Source: Hyphomonas sp. (lineage in GTDB: Bacteria; Pseudomonadota; Alphaproteobacteria; Caulobacterales; Hyphomonadaceae). From it: a DNA stretch of 5,178 nucleotides. Position numbers and translations under genes: made by a program. A model generated the notes under the pieces. That model was given only the letters and a program-made list of their open reading frames with translations. It did not search any database and had not been told where the DNA came from. How positions within the stretch are numbered: the first letter of the stretch is position 1; the number at the start of each line of letters is the position of its first letter. Where the stretch lies: the NCBI GenBank assembly GCA_024743015.1, contig JANSXJ010000272.1, forward strand, positions 1-5,178. Direction: 5' to 3'. Below are positions 1 to 5,178 of the stretch, one piece after another.

Positions 1-655
1 CATCAGAAGCCAAGAAGTGATAAAGTCCGACAAGGTCCGATGTTCGCCCGGTGCGGTTTAGTGCGCACACTTGTTTGGTGAATTTGCCCTCATTTGAACT
101 TGCATCTGTCATCGGAGTCTCAATCGTACCAGGGCAGACCGCATTCACGCGGACACCTCGGGCTCCCAGCTCAACCGCGCCAACGCGCACTAAGCCAGTT
201 ACGCCCGATTTCGACGCAGCATAGGCGCCAAACTCCGGCATGGCTAAAGCTGCTGCTGCAGAAGCCGTATGAATGATCGATCCCCCATCGCACACCTGTG
301 GAGCCAAGTGCTTCATGACAAGCATGCCACCGATAAGGTTTACTTCAACTATCTTCCGGACCGCCTCTACATCACTTTGCGCGAGTACACCTTCCTCCAA
401 GGCGATACCGGCATTACTAACCAAAATATCGAGTTTGGTACCTTCGATTTCGGCTGCGAGTCTTTGCAATGCGACCTGATCCGTCACATCAAGCTGACGG
501 TACGCGTCTTCAGTCACGCCATCGGGAGCGGCATCTGGAAGATCGGTATAGATGACATTCGCGCCTGCGGCTTCGAAACGCCGAGCAACAGCTAAACCAA
601 TGCCGCTTGCCGCGCCTGTCACCAATGCGCGTTTTCCATTCAGATTAAAGAACAT
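1..655 (-). CDS. SDR-family NAD(P)-dependent oxidoreductase, C-terminus beyond the window
   Basis: This is a classical short-chain dehydrogenase/reductase, a cytoplasmic Rossmann-fold enzyme that interconverts alcohols and carbonyls. I translated it by hand: 218 residues are visible with no stop, and the frame leaves the window at the FLASD segment. Families of about 240-255 residues have some 25-35 residues after this point, so only the tail is missing. Visible motifs are the cofactor motif TGAASGIG (residues 13-20), an acidic D38 after the second strand (suggesting NAD rather than NADP), NAG (81-83), N106, catalytic S132, and YAASK with Y145 and K149, then VCPGTIETPM. The ATG at 655 follows the aminotransferase stop by 11 bases. 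No clear Shine-Dalgarno site precedes it, so translation may be coupled. An in-frame GTG at 664 is an alternative start. It probably shares a transcript with the aminotransferase. Its substrate is unknown; a role on the transaminase product is inference. Confidence 0.93.
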   Translation of the reverse strand, partial: MFFNLNGKRALVTGAASGIGLAVARRFEAAGANVIYTDLPDAAPDGVTEDAYRQLDVTDQVALQRLAAEIEGTKLDILVSNAGIALEEGVLAQSDVEAVRKIVEVNLIGGMLVMKHLAPQVCDGGSIIHTASAAAALAMPEFGAYAASKSGVTGLVRVGAVELGARGVRVNAVCPGTIETPMTDASSNEGKFTKQVCALNRTGRTSDLVGLYHFLASD

Positions 656-666
656 TGGGTTCACTA

Positions 667-2082
667 TTAAACGTGTGCTGGCGCACGGGCCTCCAAGAGC
701 CCTTCTTGGCGCAACACATCAGTCGTCGTTATGATGGCTTTTCGTAGACTGCCAATCAAAAGGTCGACTTGATCACACGTCATGGTCAATGGCGGAGAAA
801 TGATATTCAGATGCCCTACCGGCCGAACGATCAAACCATTCTCTTCACACGCATCAGCGATACGCTTGGCAATGTTGACCTCGTCCGGAAACAACGCCTT
901 GGACTCTTTGTCGGCAACGTTCTCAACACAACACATGAATCCAACGCCACGTACATCGCCGACGATCTCGAGATCAAGAAGCGTTGCAAGCTGCTCATTC
1001 AGGTATTGTCCGATCTCGCGCACATGCTCGCAAAGACTTTCACGCTCGATGATTTCAATATTTTTCAGCGCGGCAGCACACGCCACGGGATGCCCTGAAT
1101 ATGTAAATCCGTGTGGAAAGTACCTGTCATGGCCTGGCGCGGATATTACGTCATAAATCTCGTCTGAGAAGATCGTCGCCCCAAGCGGAATGTAGCCCGA
1201 GGTAATCCCCTTCGCACAATTGATAATGTCAGGCTGCACACCGAACATATCTTTCGATGCAAACCAGTGCCCTACTCGTCCGAACGCAGTCACAACCTCG
1301 TCGGCAACAAACAGGATATCGTACTTTTGACATAAGGCGTATATCCGAGCGAGATAGCCTTCCGGAGCCAACATTACCCCTCCCGATCCCATGACAGGTT
1401 CTGCAAAAAACGCCGCTACATTTTCTGCACCAAGCTCAAGTACCTTTTGCTCGAACTCATCGATCAAGAAGTCGCCGAAGGCTTCGAGCGTCATATTCGC
1501 CGGACGACGATACGGGTCGGGGCACGAAATCTTATGCAATCCGTCTTCGAGGAACCCAAATTCTGGTACTTTGTCACCGACTTTTCCGCTTAGCGACGCG
1601 GCAAGAAATGTCGAACCATGATAACTCTCATGACGGGTTATGATGTGCCGCTTTTCAGGTTTACCACGGACGCGCTGATAGAACTGGATCAACCGATAAG
1701 CTGTATCATTCGCCGTCGAACCACCGCCTGAATAAAATACATGATTGAGTGAACCCGGCGCGAGTTCGGCGAGCTTCCCAGCGAGCTGAGCCGCTGGTTC
1801 GTTGGTCGTATCAACGAATGGATTGAAAAATGGCAGTTTACGCGTTTGCTCGGCAATCGCCTCTACCATTTCCTCACGTCCATATCCGATGTTCACACAC
1901 CAAAGACCAGCAAGGCCATCGAAATACTTCTTGCCAGATGCGTCCGTTACATAACAGCCCTCGGCTGAGGAGATTACCAGGCTGCCGTCTTGTTTGAAAC
2001 TGTCAAAGAAGGTCCACGGATGCATGAAATGCTTACGATCAAGATCCCAGGTCGAGTTCAAGCGTGTATCAGCTTGGGTCAT
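667..2082 (-). CDS. Class III (omega) aminotransferase, PLP-dependent
   Basis: This 471-residue fold-type I enzyme likely moves an amino group from a primary amine or omega-amino acid to a keto acid such as pyruvate, yielding an aldehyde or ketone. The N-terminal LDRKHFMHPWTFFDSFK block (14-30) is characteristic of omega-amine/diamine:pyruvate transaminases. Other motifs are the phosphate-binding GGGST (119-123), YHG (154-156), the PLP-nitrogen aspartate in DEVVTAFGR (D261), the Schiff-base lysine in CAKGITSGY (K291), T328 in FTYSGHP, and R420, which probably matches the substrate-gating arginine of this class. The frame is open up to 2244, but I chose the ATG at 2082: GGAG sits 6 bases upstream, and the added N-terminus would be unlike the family (family lengths are about 450-470). 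It is first in a minus-strand pair with the SDR and divergent from the amidase. The stop is a run of three different stop codons. The exact amine substrate is undetermined; SpuC-like, NylD-like or chiral-amine activity are all possible. Confidence 0.95.
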   Translation of the reverse strand: MTQADTRLNSTWDLDRKHFMHPWTFFDSFKQDGSLVISSAEGCYVTDASGKKYFDGLAGLWCVNIGYGREEMVEAIAEQTRKLPFFNPFVDTTNEPAAQLAGKLAELAPGSLNHVFYSGGGSTANDTAYRLIQFYQRVRGKPEKRHIITRHESYHGSTFLAASLSGKVGDKVPEFGFLEDGLHKISCPDPYRRPANMTLEAFGDFLIDEFEQKVLELGAENVAAFFAEPVMGSGGVMLAPEGYLARIYALCQKYDILFVADEVVTAFGRVGHWFASKDMFGVQPDIINCAKGITSGYIPLGATIFSDEIYDVISAPGHDRYFPHGFTYSGHPVACAAALKNIEIIERESLCEHVREIGQYLNEQLATLLDLEIVGDVRGVGFMCCVENVADKESKALFPDEVNIAKRIADACEENGLIVRPVGHLNIISPPLTMTCDQVDLLIGSLRKAIITTTDVLRQEGLLEARAPAHV

Positions 2083-2102
2083 GGCGAGCTCCAGATTGTT
2101 GC

Positions 2103-2120
2103 TTTGCCAGAATAGGCAAA
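2103..2120. repeat. Inverted repeat TTTGCC-N6-GGCAAA, candidate operator
   Basis: The 6-bp arms at 2103-2108 and 2115-2120 are exact reverse complements with a 6-bp spacer (AGAATA). The element lies 21-38 bp upstream of the aminotransferase start, so it falls in the leader or promoter of that gene. Its size suits a dimeric repressor site, or a short RNA hairpin if transcribed. Function is inferred from position and symmetry only. Confidence 0.45.
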
Positions 2121-2194
2121 CGGCAATCAAACCATACGGCCATATAAACACTCTACCGTGTTCGCTCCGGCCATAGCGGTGGCAAGAATGGTCG

Positions 2195-2224
2195 TGACCG
2201 TTCGTGCGAGCGATCTGACCGTTC
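2195..2224. repeat. 9-bp direct repeats TGACCGTTC, two helical turns apart
   Basis: TGACCGTTC occurs at 2195-2203 and again at 2216-2224, start-to-start distance 21 bp, which is two turns of B-DNA. A near-inverted half site, GGTCA (2236-2240), follows the second copy at a short distance. Same-face repeated half sites in a divergent promoter region are a common layout for an activator or repressor. The binding protein is unknown and no regulator gene is in the window. Confidence 0.4.
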
Positions 2225-2288
2225 ATAACTTTACGGGTCAACAATCACCGGACTACTTATGTGAGGAAAATGCGGGGACCGTGGAACA

Positions 2289-3761
2289 ATGACGCCAGAA
2301 GAGTATGCTGAACAAGACGCCACGGGATTGGCTCAACTCATAAAAGAGCGAGCCGTCTCCCAGAAAGACGTCGTTCAGGCGACCATAAGCGCCATTGAGT
2401 CACTTAATCCAAAGCTCAATGCGGTTATCGAGTATTTTCAAGATCGAGTTGAAACGCTCGAAGACTGGCCAGAAGAAGCTGACAGACCATTCGCGGGTGT
2501 TCCCTGGCTGCTCAAGGACATTGGCGCTGGCGAGCCGGGACGCAAGCAAGAACAGGGTAGCCGTTTGATGGTTGGCTCTGTCGTTCAAGAAGAAACGCAT
2601 CTATTCTCAAAAATGCGTGCGGCGGGGCTTATTCCTTTGGGCCGTACAACCGTTCCAGAGTTTGCATATGACTGTAATACTGAAACACTATTGCAAGGCT
2701 CGACCCACAACCCGTGGGATCTCGCCCGAAGCGCCGGCGGATCTTCTGGTGGGGCAGCCGCATGCGTGGCGTCCGGAATCGTTCCTGCAGCACACGCGTC
2801 AGATGGTGGTGGCTCAATTCGCATACCCGCCTCACTAAATGGTCTGGTTGGACTAAAACCAACGCGTGGCCGAGTTTCAACCTGGCCGATTTTTATTGCC
2901 GATCGTCCACTCGGCCATGCAACAGAATTTGTCGTCTCTCGAACGGTCCGGGACCAAGCGCGTTTTCTCGACGCATTTCATGGCCCCGCGCCTTCCGAAC
3001 CACAAACCCTTGCTGCCCCCACTACATCCTATAGCGGCATTGTGGAGATGCCACTTCGTAATCTAAAGGTTGCAGTCAACTGGAACAATGGCGGGCCCTG
3101 TCTCACCGATGCATCTTGTATCGAGGCCATCAAGCGTATTGGAACCCTACTCTCGGACGCCGGTCATATCGTCGAGGAAGGCTATCCAGATGTTGAATTT
3201 CAAACGTTCGCATCTGCGATGAGCGACCTCTGGTCGGTGGAAATTACCACAATGCTAGATCACCTCTCCGCGGAGATGGATCGTCCGCTCGATGAAACAA
3301 CACTCGAACCGAATGCCCTTAAAATGATATCGCGGAGCCAAGCACTTTCCGCGCAAAACCTTATGGACGCGTTGCTGACACAAGATCTCTGCAGTAAACA
3401 CTTCCACGATTTCCTAACTGACTATGATGTCCTGATCACACCGGCAACGTGTACTCCGGCGCCGCTACTTGGACAAACTGGCCCGTACACCGAAAAACCT
3501 TGGATGCTAGACTTTGGTGATCCAGCCAGCGCCGCCTTGTGCCAGTATACATTTCAGGCCAATGCAACAGGCCAACCCGCGATTTCACTTCCCCTTGGGT
3601 GGACCAATGAAGGCTTGCCAATTGGCGTTCAAATCCAAGCCCGTTACGGAGACGAGGTTACCCTACTTCAACTCGCAAGGTTCTTCGAGCGAACCATGCC
3701 ATGGATGGACCGATATCCGCCTCTCTATATAACAACACAAGCAGGAGCCGAGCATGATTGA
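2289..3761 (+). CDS. Amidase-signature hydrolase, NylA-like group
   Basis: This 490-residue serine amidohydrolase cleaves an amide bond, releasing a carboxylate and an amine. The Ser-cisSer-Lys triad is visible: K76 in WLLKDIG, the cis-serine S152 in GGSSGG, and the nucleophile S176 in DGGGSIRIPAS, 24 residues after S152 as expected. GLKPTRGR follows at 188-195. The C-terminal blocks GQPAISLPLGW and GLPIGVQIQARYG, the overall length, and the second-half segments recall 6-aminohexanoate cyclic-dimer hydrolase (NylA, 493 residues) more than GatA or urea-derivative amidases. That subgroup placement is from memory and less certain than the family. No signal peptide is seen, so it should be cytoplasmic. 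The ATG at 2289 is the first in-frame start; GGGGA lies 10 bases upstream. The last 8 bases overlap the VOC gene. It is divergent from the aminotransferase, which could use the released amine. Confidence 0.95.
   Translation: MTPEEYAEQDATGLAQLIKERAVSQKDVVQATISAIESLNPKLNAVIEYFQDRVETLEDWPEEADRPFAGVPWLLKDIGAGEPGRKQEQGSRLMVGSVVQEETHLFSKMRAAGLIPLGRTTVPEFAYDCNTETLLQGSTHNPWDLARSAGGSSGGAAACVASGIVPAAHASDGGGSIRIPASLNGLVGLKPTRGRVSTWPIFIADRPLGHATEFVVSRTVRDQARFLDAFHGPAPSEPQTLAAPTTSYSGIVEMPLRNLKVAVNWNNGGPCLTDASCIEAIKRIGTLLSDAGHIVEEGYPDVEFQTFASAMSDLWSVEITTMLDHLSAEMDRPLDETTLEPNALKMISRSQALSAQNLMDALLTQDLCSKHFHDFLTDYDVLITPATCTPAPLLGQTGPYTEKPWMLDFGDPASAALCQYTFQANATGQPAISLPLGWTNEGLPIGVQIQARYGDEVTLLQLARFFERTMPWMDRYPPLYITTQAGAEHD
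3743..3747 (+). promoter_or_regulatory. Ribosome binding site of the VOC gene
   Basis: AGGAG lies inside the end of the amidase gene, 6 bases before the ATG at 3754. It fixes that start and shows that the VOC gene is translated from the amidase transcript. Confidence 0.85.
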
Positions 3762-4233
3762 CGGCATTAATGGACTCCATCACATCGCGATCTCAACAGG
3801 ACGTTGGGATGAGATGCTCAAGTTTTATCGTGATACGCTAGGCTTTGCTGAGGTCGACGGCTTTGAGTGGCGCGCCGGCGATGAAACAAGCGAAGTTGCA
3901 GATGCGGTTACAGGATTGCGAGGATCTGGCGCGCGCGTTGCAATGTTGAAAGGACGCAATGCATGCATCGAGCTATTTGAATATTACTCGCCTGAGCCGA
4001 AACCAGTCGACCCTAATCGCCCGGTAAATGATCATGGCCTCACACATATCTGTCTTGATGTTACAGATGTTGAAGCGGTCTACAACGCCCTCGTAGCGCG
4101 CGGAATGCGGTTTCATACCCACGTACAAGCGATGGGCGATGGCATCCGCGGCACATATGGGCGAGACCCAGATGGCAATGTGGTAGAAATTCAAGAACTG
4201 CTAAAACCTGATGATCCAGCTCGCATATTTTGA
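3754..4233 (+). CDS. VOC (glyoxalase/dioxygenase-fold) family protein
   Basis: This 159-residue protein has two beta-alpha-beta-beta-beta modules of the vicinal oxygen chelate superfamily, metal enzymes that include glyoxalase I, methylmalonyl-CoA epimerase, extradiol dioxygenases and fosfomycin resistance proteins. Module 1 begins GLHHIAIS (H10, or H9) and reaches CIELFEYY (E73). Module 2 begins GLTHICLDV (H98) and ends in the classic RDPDGNVVEIQEL (E145). H10/E73/H98/E145 form a plausible metal-binding quartet, so the protein is probably an active metalloenzyme rather than a binding protein. Length suits a single-domain lyase or epimerase-type member; extradiol dioxygenases are usually longer. 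The start is set by AGGAG 6 bases upstream, and the gene overlaps the amidase stop by 8 bp, implying coupled expression. Its substrate cannot be read from sequence. It is last in the plus-strand pair and converges on the second SDR. Confidence 0.9.
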   Translation: MIDGINGLHHIAISTGRWDEMLKFYRDTLGFAEVDGFEWRAGDETSEVADAVTGLRGSGARVAMLKGRNACIELFEYYSPEPKPVDPNRPVNDHGLTHICLDVTDVEAVYNALVARGMRFHTHVQAMGDGIRGTYGRDPDGNVVEIQELLKPDDPARIF

Positions 4234-4253
4234 CCGCAAAAAGTAGCGAAAAA
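4234..4253. other. 20-bp convergent gap between VOC and second SDR genes
   Basis: The two opposing stop codons are separated by only 20 bp. The gap contains two A5 tracts (plus strand), which read as T tracts on the minus strand, but I see no GC-rich stem before them on either strand, so no intrinsic terminator is called. Transcripts from both sides probably overlap unless termination is factor-dependent. Confidence 0.5.
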
Positions 4254-5063
4254 TCAGAGGCCGGGCGCCATCCCCCCAGCTACCGGCAGAGCGACACCCG
4301 AGACATATCCTGATGCTGGACTAGCTAAGAATGCCACAACGTCCGCCACTTCGCGCGCCATTGCGGACCGGCCAAGTGGGACGAGCGAATCTAGCTCGGC
4401 TTCGACCTCTTGCCGAGACCGCCCTGTGGACTTTGAAACATGCTCAATCTCAAGTTCGTACATGGAGGTCTGGATCGAACCGGGACAGACAGCATTGCAA
4501 CGAATGCCATCCTTTCCAAACTCAGCTGCTAGAGATTTGGTAAGCCCGATGACAGCGAACTTGCTGGCTGAATAAGCCGACATTTCTTCCACCACACCAA
4601 GTCCAGCGAGAGAGGCGTTGTTGATAATAACGCCGCCACCAATTGCCTGCATATGTGGGATAACGGCACGCGCACAGCTCACCATTCCCATAACATTGAC
4701 TGACCAAACCGACTGCCATTCTTGGTCAGAGATTTCAAGAAAAGGACCGACACCTGCTCCCAAACCAGCATTGTTAAACAGAATGTCGACCTGACCCTCG
4801 ATGCCAACAACATCATCAATCACACGGTCGACATCTTTAGGATTGGTTACATCTAAGGTAAGCGCGCGCGCGCGCCCGCCCAAAGCTTCAATTTCCGCAC
4901 ATAGCGCTTGAAGCTGATCTTGAACACCATCTCGTTCAAGGTCTGTCGCAACCACCCGAGCACCTAATGAGGCAAGGGCTAGGCAACTCGCCCAGCCCAT
5001 ACCTTTTGAATTTCCAGCACCCGTAACGATCGCGACTTTATCGTCTAACACTCGCTGATCCAT
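4254..5063 (-). CDS. SDR-family NAD(P)-dependent oxidoreductase (second copy, distinct subgroup)
   Basis: This is a complete 269-residue classical short-chain dehydrogenase/reductase. Its glycine-rich loop, TGAGNSKGMG (14-23), has two extra residues compared with TGxxxGxG. An acidic D41 at the end of the second strand favours NAD over NADP. NNAG is at 97-100, N123 in WSVNVMG, catalytic S151 in INNASLAG, and YSASK with Y164 and K168; VCPGSIQTSM and a C-terminal LASPASGYVSGVALPVAGG complete the fold. The frame can be extended to a TTG at 5096, but the ATG at 5063 is preceded by AAGAGG with 7-base spacing, so I use it. It differs from the left-edge SDR in loop and length, so this is not a recent duplication. 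It converges on the VOC gene and has its own upstream control region. The substrate is unknown; oxidation or reduction of a pathway intermediate is inference. Confidence 0.95.
   Translation of the reverse strand: MDQRVLDDKVAIVTGAGNSKGMGWASCLALASLGARVVATDLERDGVQDQLQALCAEIEALGGRARALTLDVTNPKDVDRVIDDVVGIEGQVDILFNNAGLGAGVGPFLEISDQEWQSVWSVNVMGMVSCARAVIPHMQAIGGGVIINNASLAGLGVVEEMSAYSASKFAVIGLTKSLAAEFGKDGIRCNAVCPGSIQTSMYELEIEHVSKSTGRSRQEVEAELDSLVPLGRSAMAREVADVVAFLASPASGYVSGVALPVAGGMAPGL
4862..4875. repeat. (GC)7 dinucleotide run inside the second SDR
   Basis: Seven GC units in a row lie in the coding sequence, read on the minus strand as an Arg-Ala-Arg-Ala stretch (about residues 64-67). It is a perfect alternating purine-pyrimidine tract and a possible slippage site. 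The reading frame is intact here. Confidence 0.8.
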
Positions 5064-5069
5064 GATCAG
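5055..5069 (-). repeat. Hairpin centred on the second SDR start codon
   Basis: CTGATC (5055-5060) and GATCAG (5064-5069) are exact 6-bp inverted arms whose 3-base spacer (5061-5063) is the ATG start codon itself. In the mRNA the AUG would be the loop of a 6-bp stem, just downstream of the ribosome binding site. It could dampen initiation or be chance; the downstream arm encodes the Asp-Gln after Met. Confidence 0.5.
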
Positions 5070-5070
5070 A

Positions 5071-5076
5071 CCTCTT
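5071..5076 (-). promoter_or_regulatory. Ribosome binding site of the second SDR
   Basis: AAGAGG on the minus strand lies 7 bases before the ATG at 5063. It decides that start over the upstream in-frame TTG at 5096, which has no comparable site. Confidence 0.8.
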
Positions 5077-5080
5077 CGCG

Positions 5081-5130
5081 ATTGAACTTGAGACAAATGT
5101 CTCGATCAGCCACCGAAAAACAAGTTCAAT
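5081..5130. repeat. Perfect 10-bp inverted repeat ATTGAACTTG / CAAGTTCAAT
   Basis: The arms at 5081-5090 and 5121-5130 are exact reverse complements, 30 bp apart, with centres 40 bp (about four helical turns) apart. A further TTCAAC follows the right arm at 5131-5136. The spacing suits two operator half sites bound on the same DNA face more than an RNA hairpin. It lies 18-67 bp upstream of the SDR start. Confidence 0.55.
5090..5103. promoter_or_regulatory. Palindrome GAGACA-AA-TGTCTC, candidate operator
   Basis: Exact 6-bp arms flank a 2-bp centre (5096-5097), giving a 14-bp palindrome 27-40 bp upstream of the second SDR start and nested inside the larger inverted repeat. Its compact form is typical of sites for TetR-type or similar dimeric repressors. 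The regulator is not in the window and the assignment is inference. Confidence 0.5.
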
Positions 5131-5178
5131 TTCAACATATACAATTGCGGCTGATTCCGAAGCGTCAGTGGGAAACCG

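Larger units (their letters stand above)
2083..2288. promoter_or_regulatory. Divergent intergenic control region between aminotransferase and amidase
   Basis: This 206-bp stretch separates the divergent start codons and should hold both promoters. I found no convincing sigma-70 -35/-10 pair on either strand. It contains an inverted repeat near the aminotransferase end and a pair of direct repeats nearer the amidase (listed separately). The aminotransferase has a good Shine-Dalgarno site (GGAG, 2089-2092 on the minus strand). The amidase has only a moderate one: GGGGA at 2274-2278, 10 bases before its ATG. The minus-strand frame stays open through part of this region, but I treat that as chance. 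Confidence 0.7.
5064..5178. promoter_or_regulatory. Upstream control region of the second SDR (runs off the window)
   Basis: This 115-bp stretch precedes the SDR start and is AT-richer than the genes. It holds two nested symmetrical elements (5081-5130 and 5090-5103) and AT-rich sequence around 5131-5145, but no sigma-70 promoter good enough to place. What lies to the right is unseen, so it may also serve a divergent gene. Confidence 0.6.

Noticed and set aside
269..595. 108-residue plus-strand reading frame opposite the first SDR
   Set aside because: It is antisense to a strongly conserved SDR coding sequence, with no recognisable domain or ribosome binding site.
1..655. First SDR as a truncated pseudogene or a duplicate of the second SDR
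   Set aside because: The frame is intact to the window edge with all catalytic residues, and the two SDRs differ in cofactor loop and catalytic spacing.
769..1156. Overlapping plus-strand reading frames of 109 and 124 residues opposite the aminotransferase
   Set aside because: Antisense shadows of a clear coding sequence; no family resemblance.
2083..2244. 54-residue N-terminal extension of the aminotransferase frame on the minus strand
   Set aside because: It has no family-like sequence, crosses the repeat-bearing intergenic region, and the ATG at 2082 has a better ribosome binding site and gives the usual family length.
4234..4253. Bidirectional terminator between VOC and SDR genes
   Set aside because: A/T tracts are present but no convincing GC-rich stem precedes them on either strand.
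5064..5096. Extension of the second SDR to TTG at 5096
   Set aside because: TTG is a rare start, has no ribosome binding site, and the added 11 residues precede the usual SDR N-terminus.
5097..5178. Possible start of a divergent plus-strand gene at ATG 5097, open to the right edge (MSRSATEKQ...)
   Set aside because: Only 27 codons are visible, two minus-strand frames are also partly open there, the upstream purine stretch (GAG) is weak, and the ATG lies inside the palindrome. It cannot be supported without sequence to the right, though a divergent gene remains possible.

Overview
The window reads as a compact bacterial catabolic or secondary-metabolism gene cluster. Base composition is only slightly GC-rich, genes are packed tightly, Shine-Dalgarno sites are purine-rich, and the protein families are typical of environmental Proteobacteria. 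I infer a proteobacterium (alpha- or gamma-), but nothing here fixes the taxon. No RNA gene, insertion sequence, CRISPR array or origin was seen.

Layout, left to right. Positions 1-655 (minus) hold a classical short-chain dehydrogenase/reductase (SDR) whose last residues lie off the left edge. Directly upstream of it on the same strand, 667-2082 holds a class III PLP-dependent omega-aminotransferase, so the two look like a minus-strand operon. Positions 2083-2288 are a divergent control region with an inverted repeat and a pair of 9-bp direct repeats two helical turns apart. A plus-strand pair follows: an amidase-signature hydrolase (2289-3761) that most resembles the nylon-oligomer hydrolase NylA group, overlapping by 8 bp a small vicinal-oxygen-chelate (VOC/glyoxalase-fold) protein (3754-4233). 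A second, distinct SDR (4254-5063, minus) converges on the VOC gene across a 20-bp gap. Its upstream region (5064-5178) carries a perfect 10-bp inverted repeat, a nested palindrome and a hairpin centred on the start codon.

How they may work together (inference): the amidase would open a linear or cyclic amide, the aminotransferase would remove the freed primary amine to give an aldehyde or ketone, and the two SDRs would oxidise or reduce carbonyl/alcohol intermediates. The VOC protein would isomerise or cleave an intermediate. Amidase plus omega-aminotransferase recalls the start of 6-aminohexanoate (nylon oligomer/lactam) degradation, but the true substrate cannot be read from sequence. All five genes look intact within the visible sequence. 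The most unusual material is in the two regulatory regions rather than in novel protein families.
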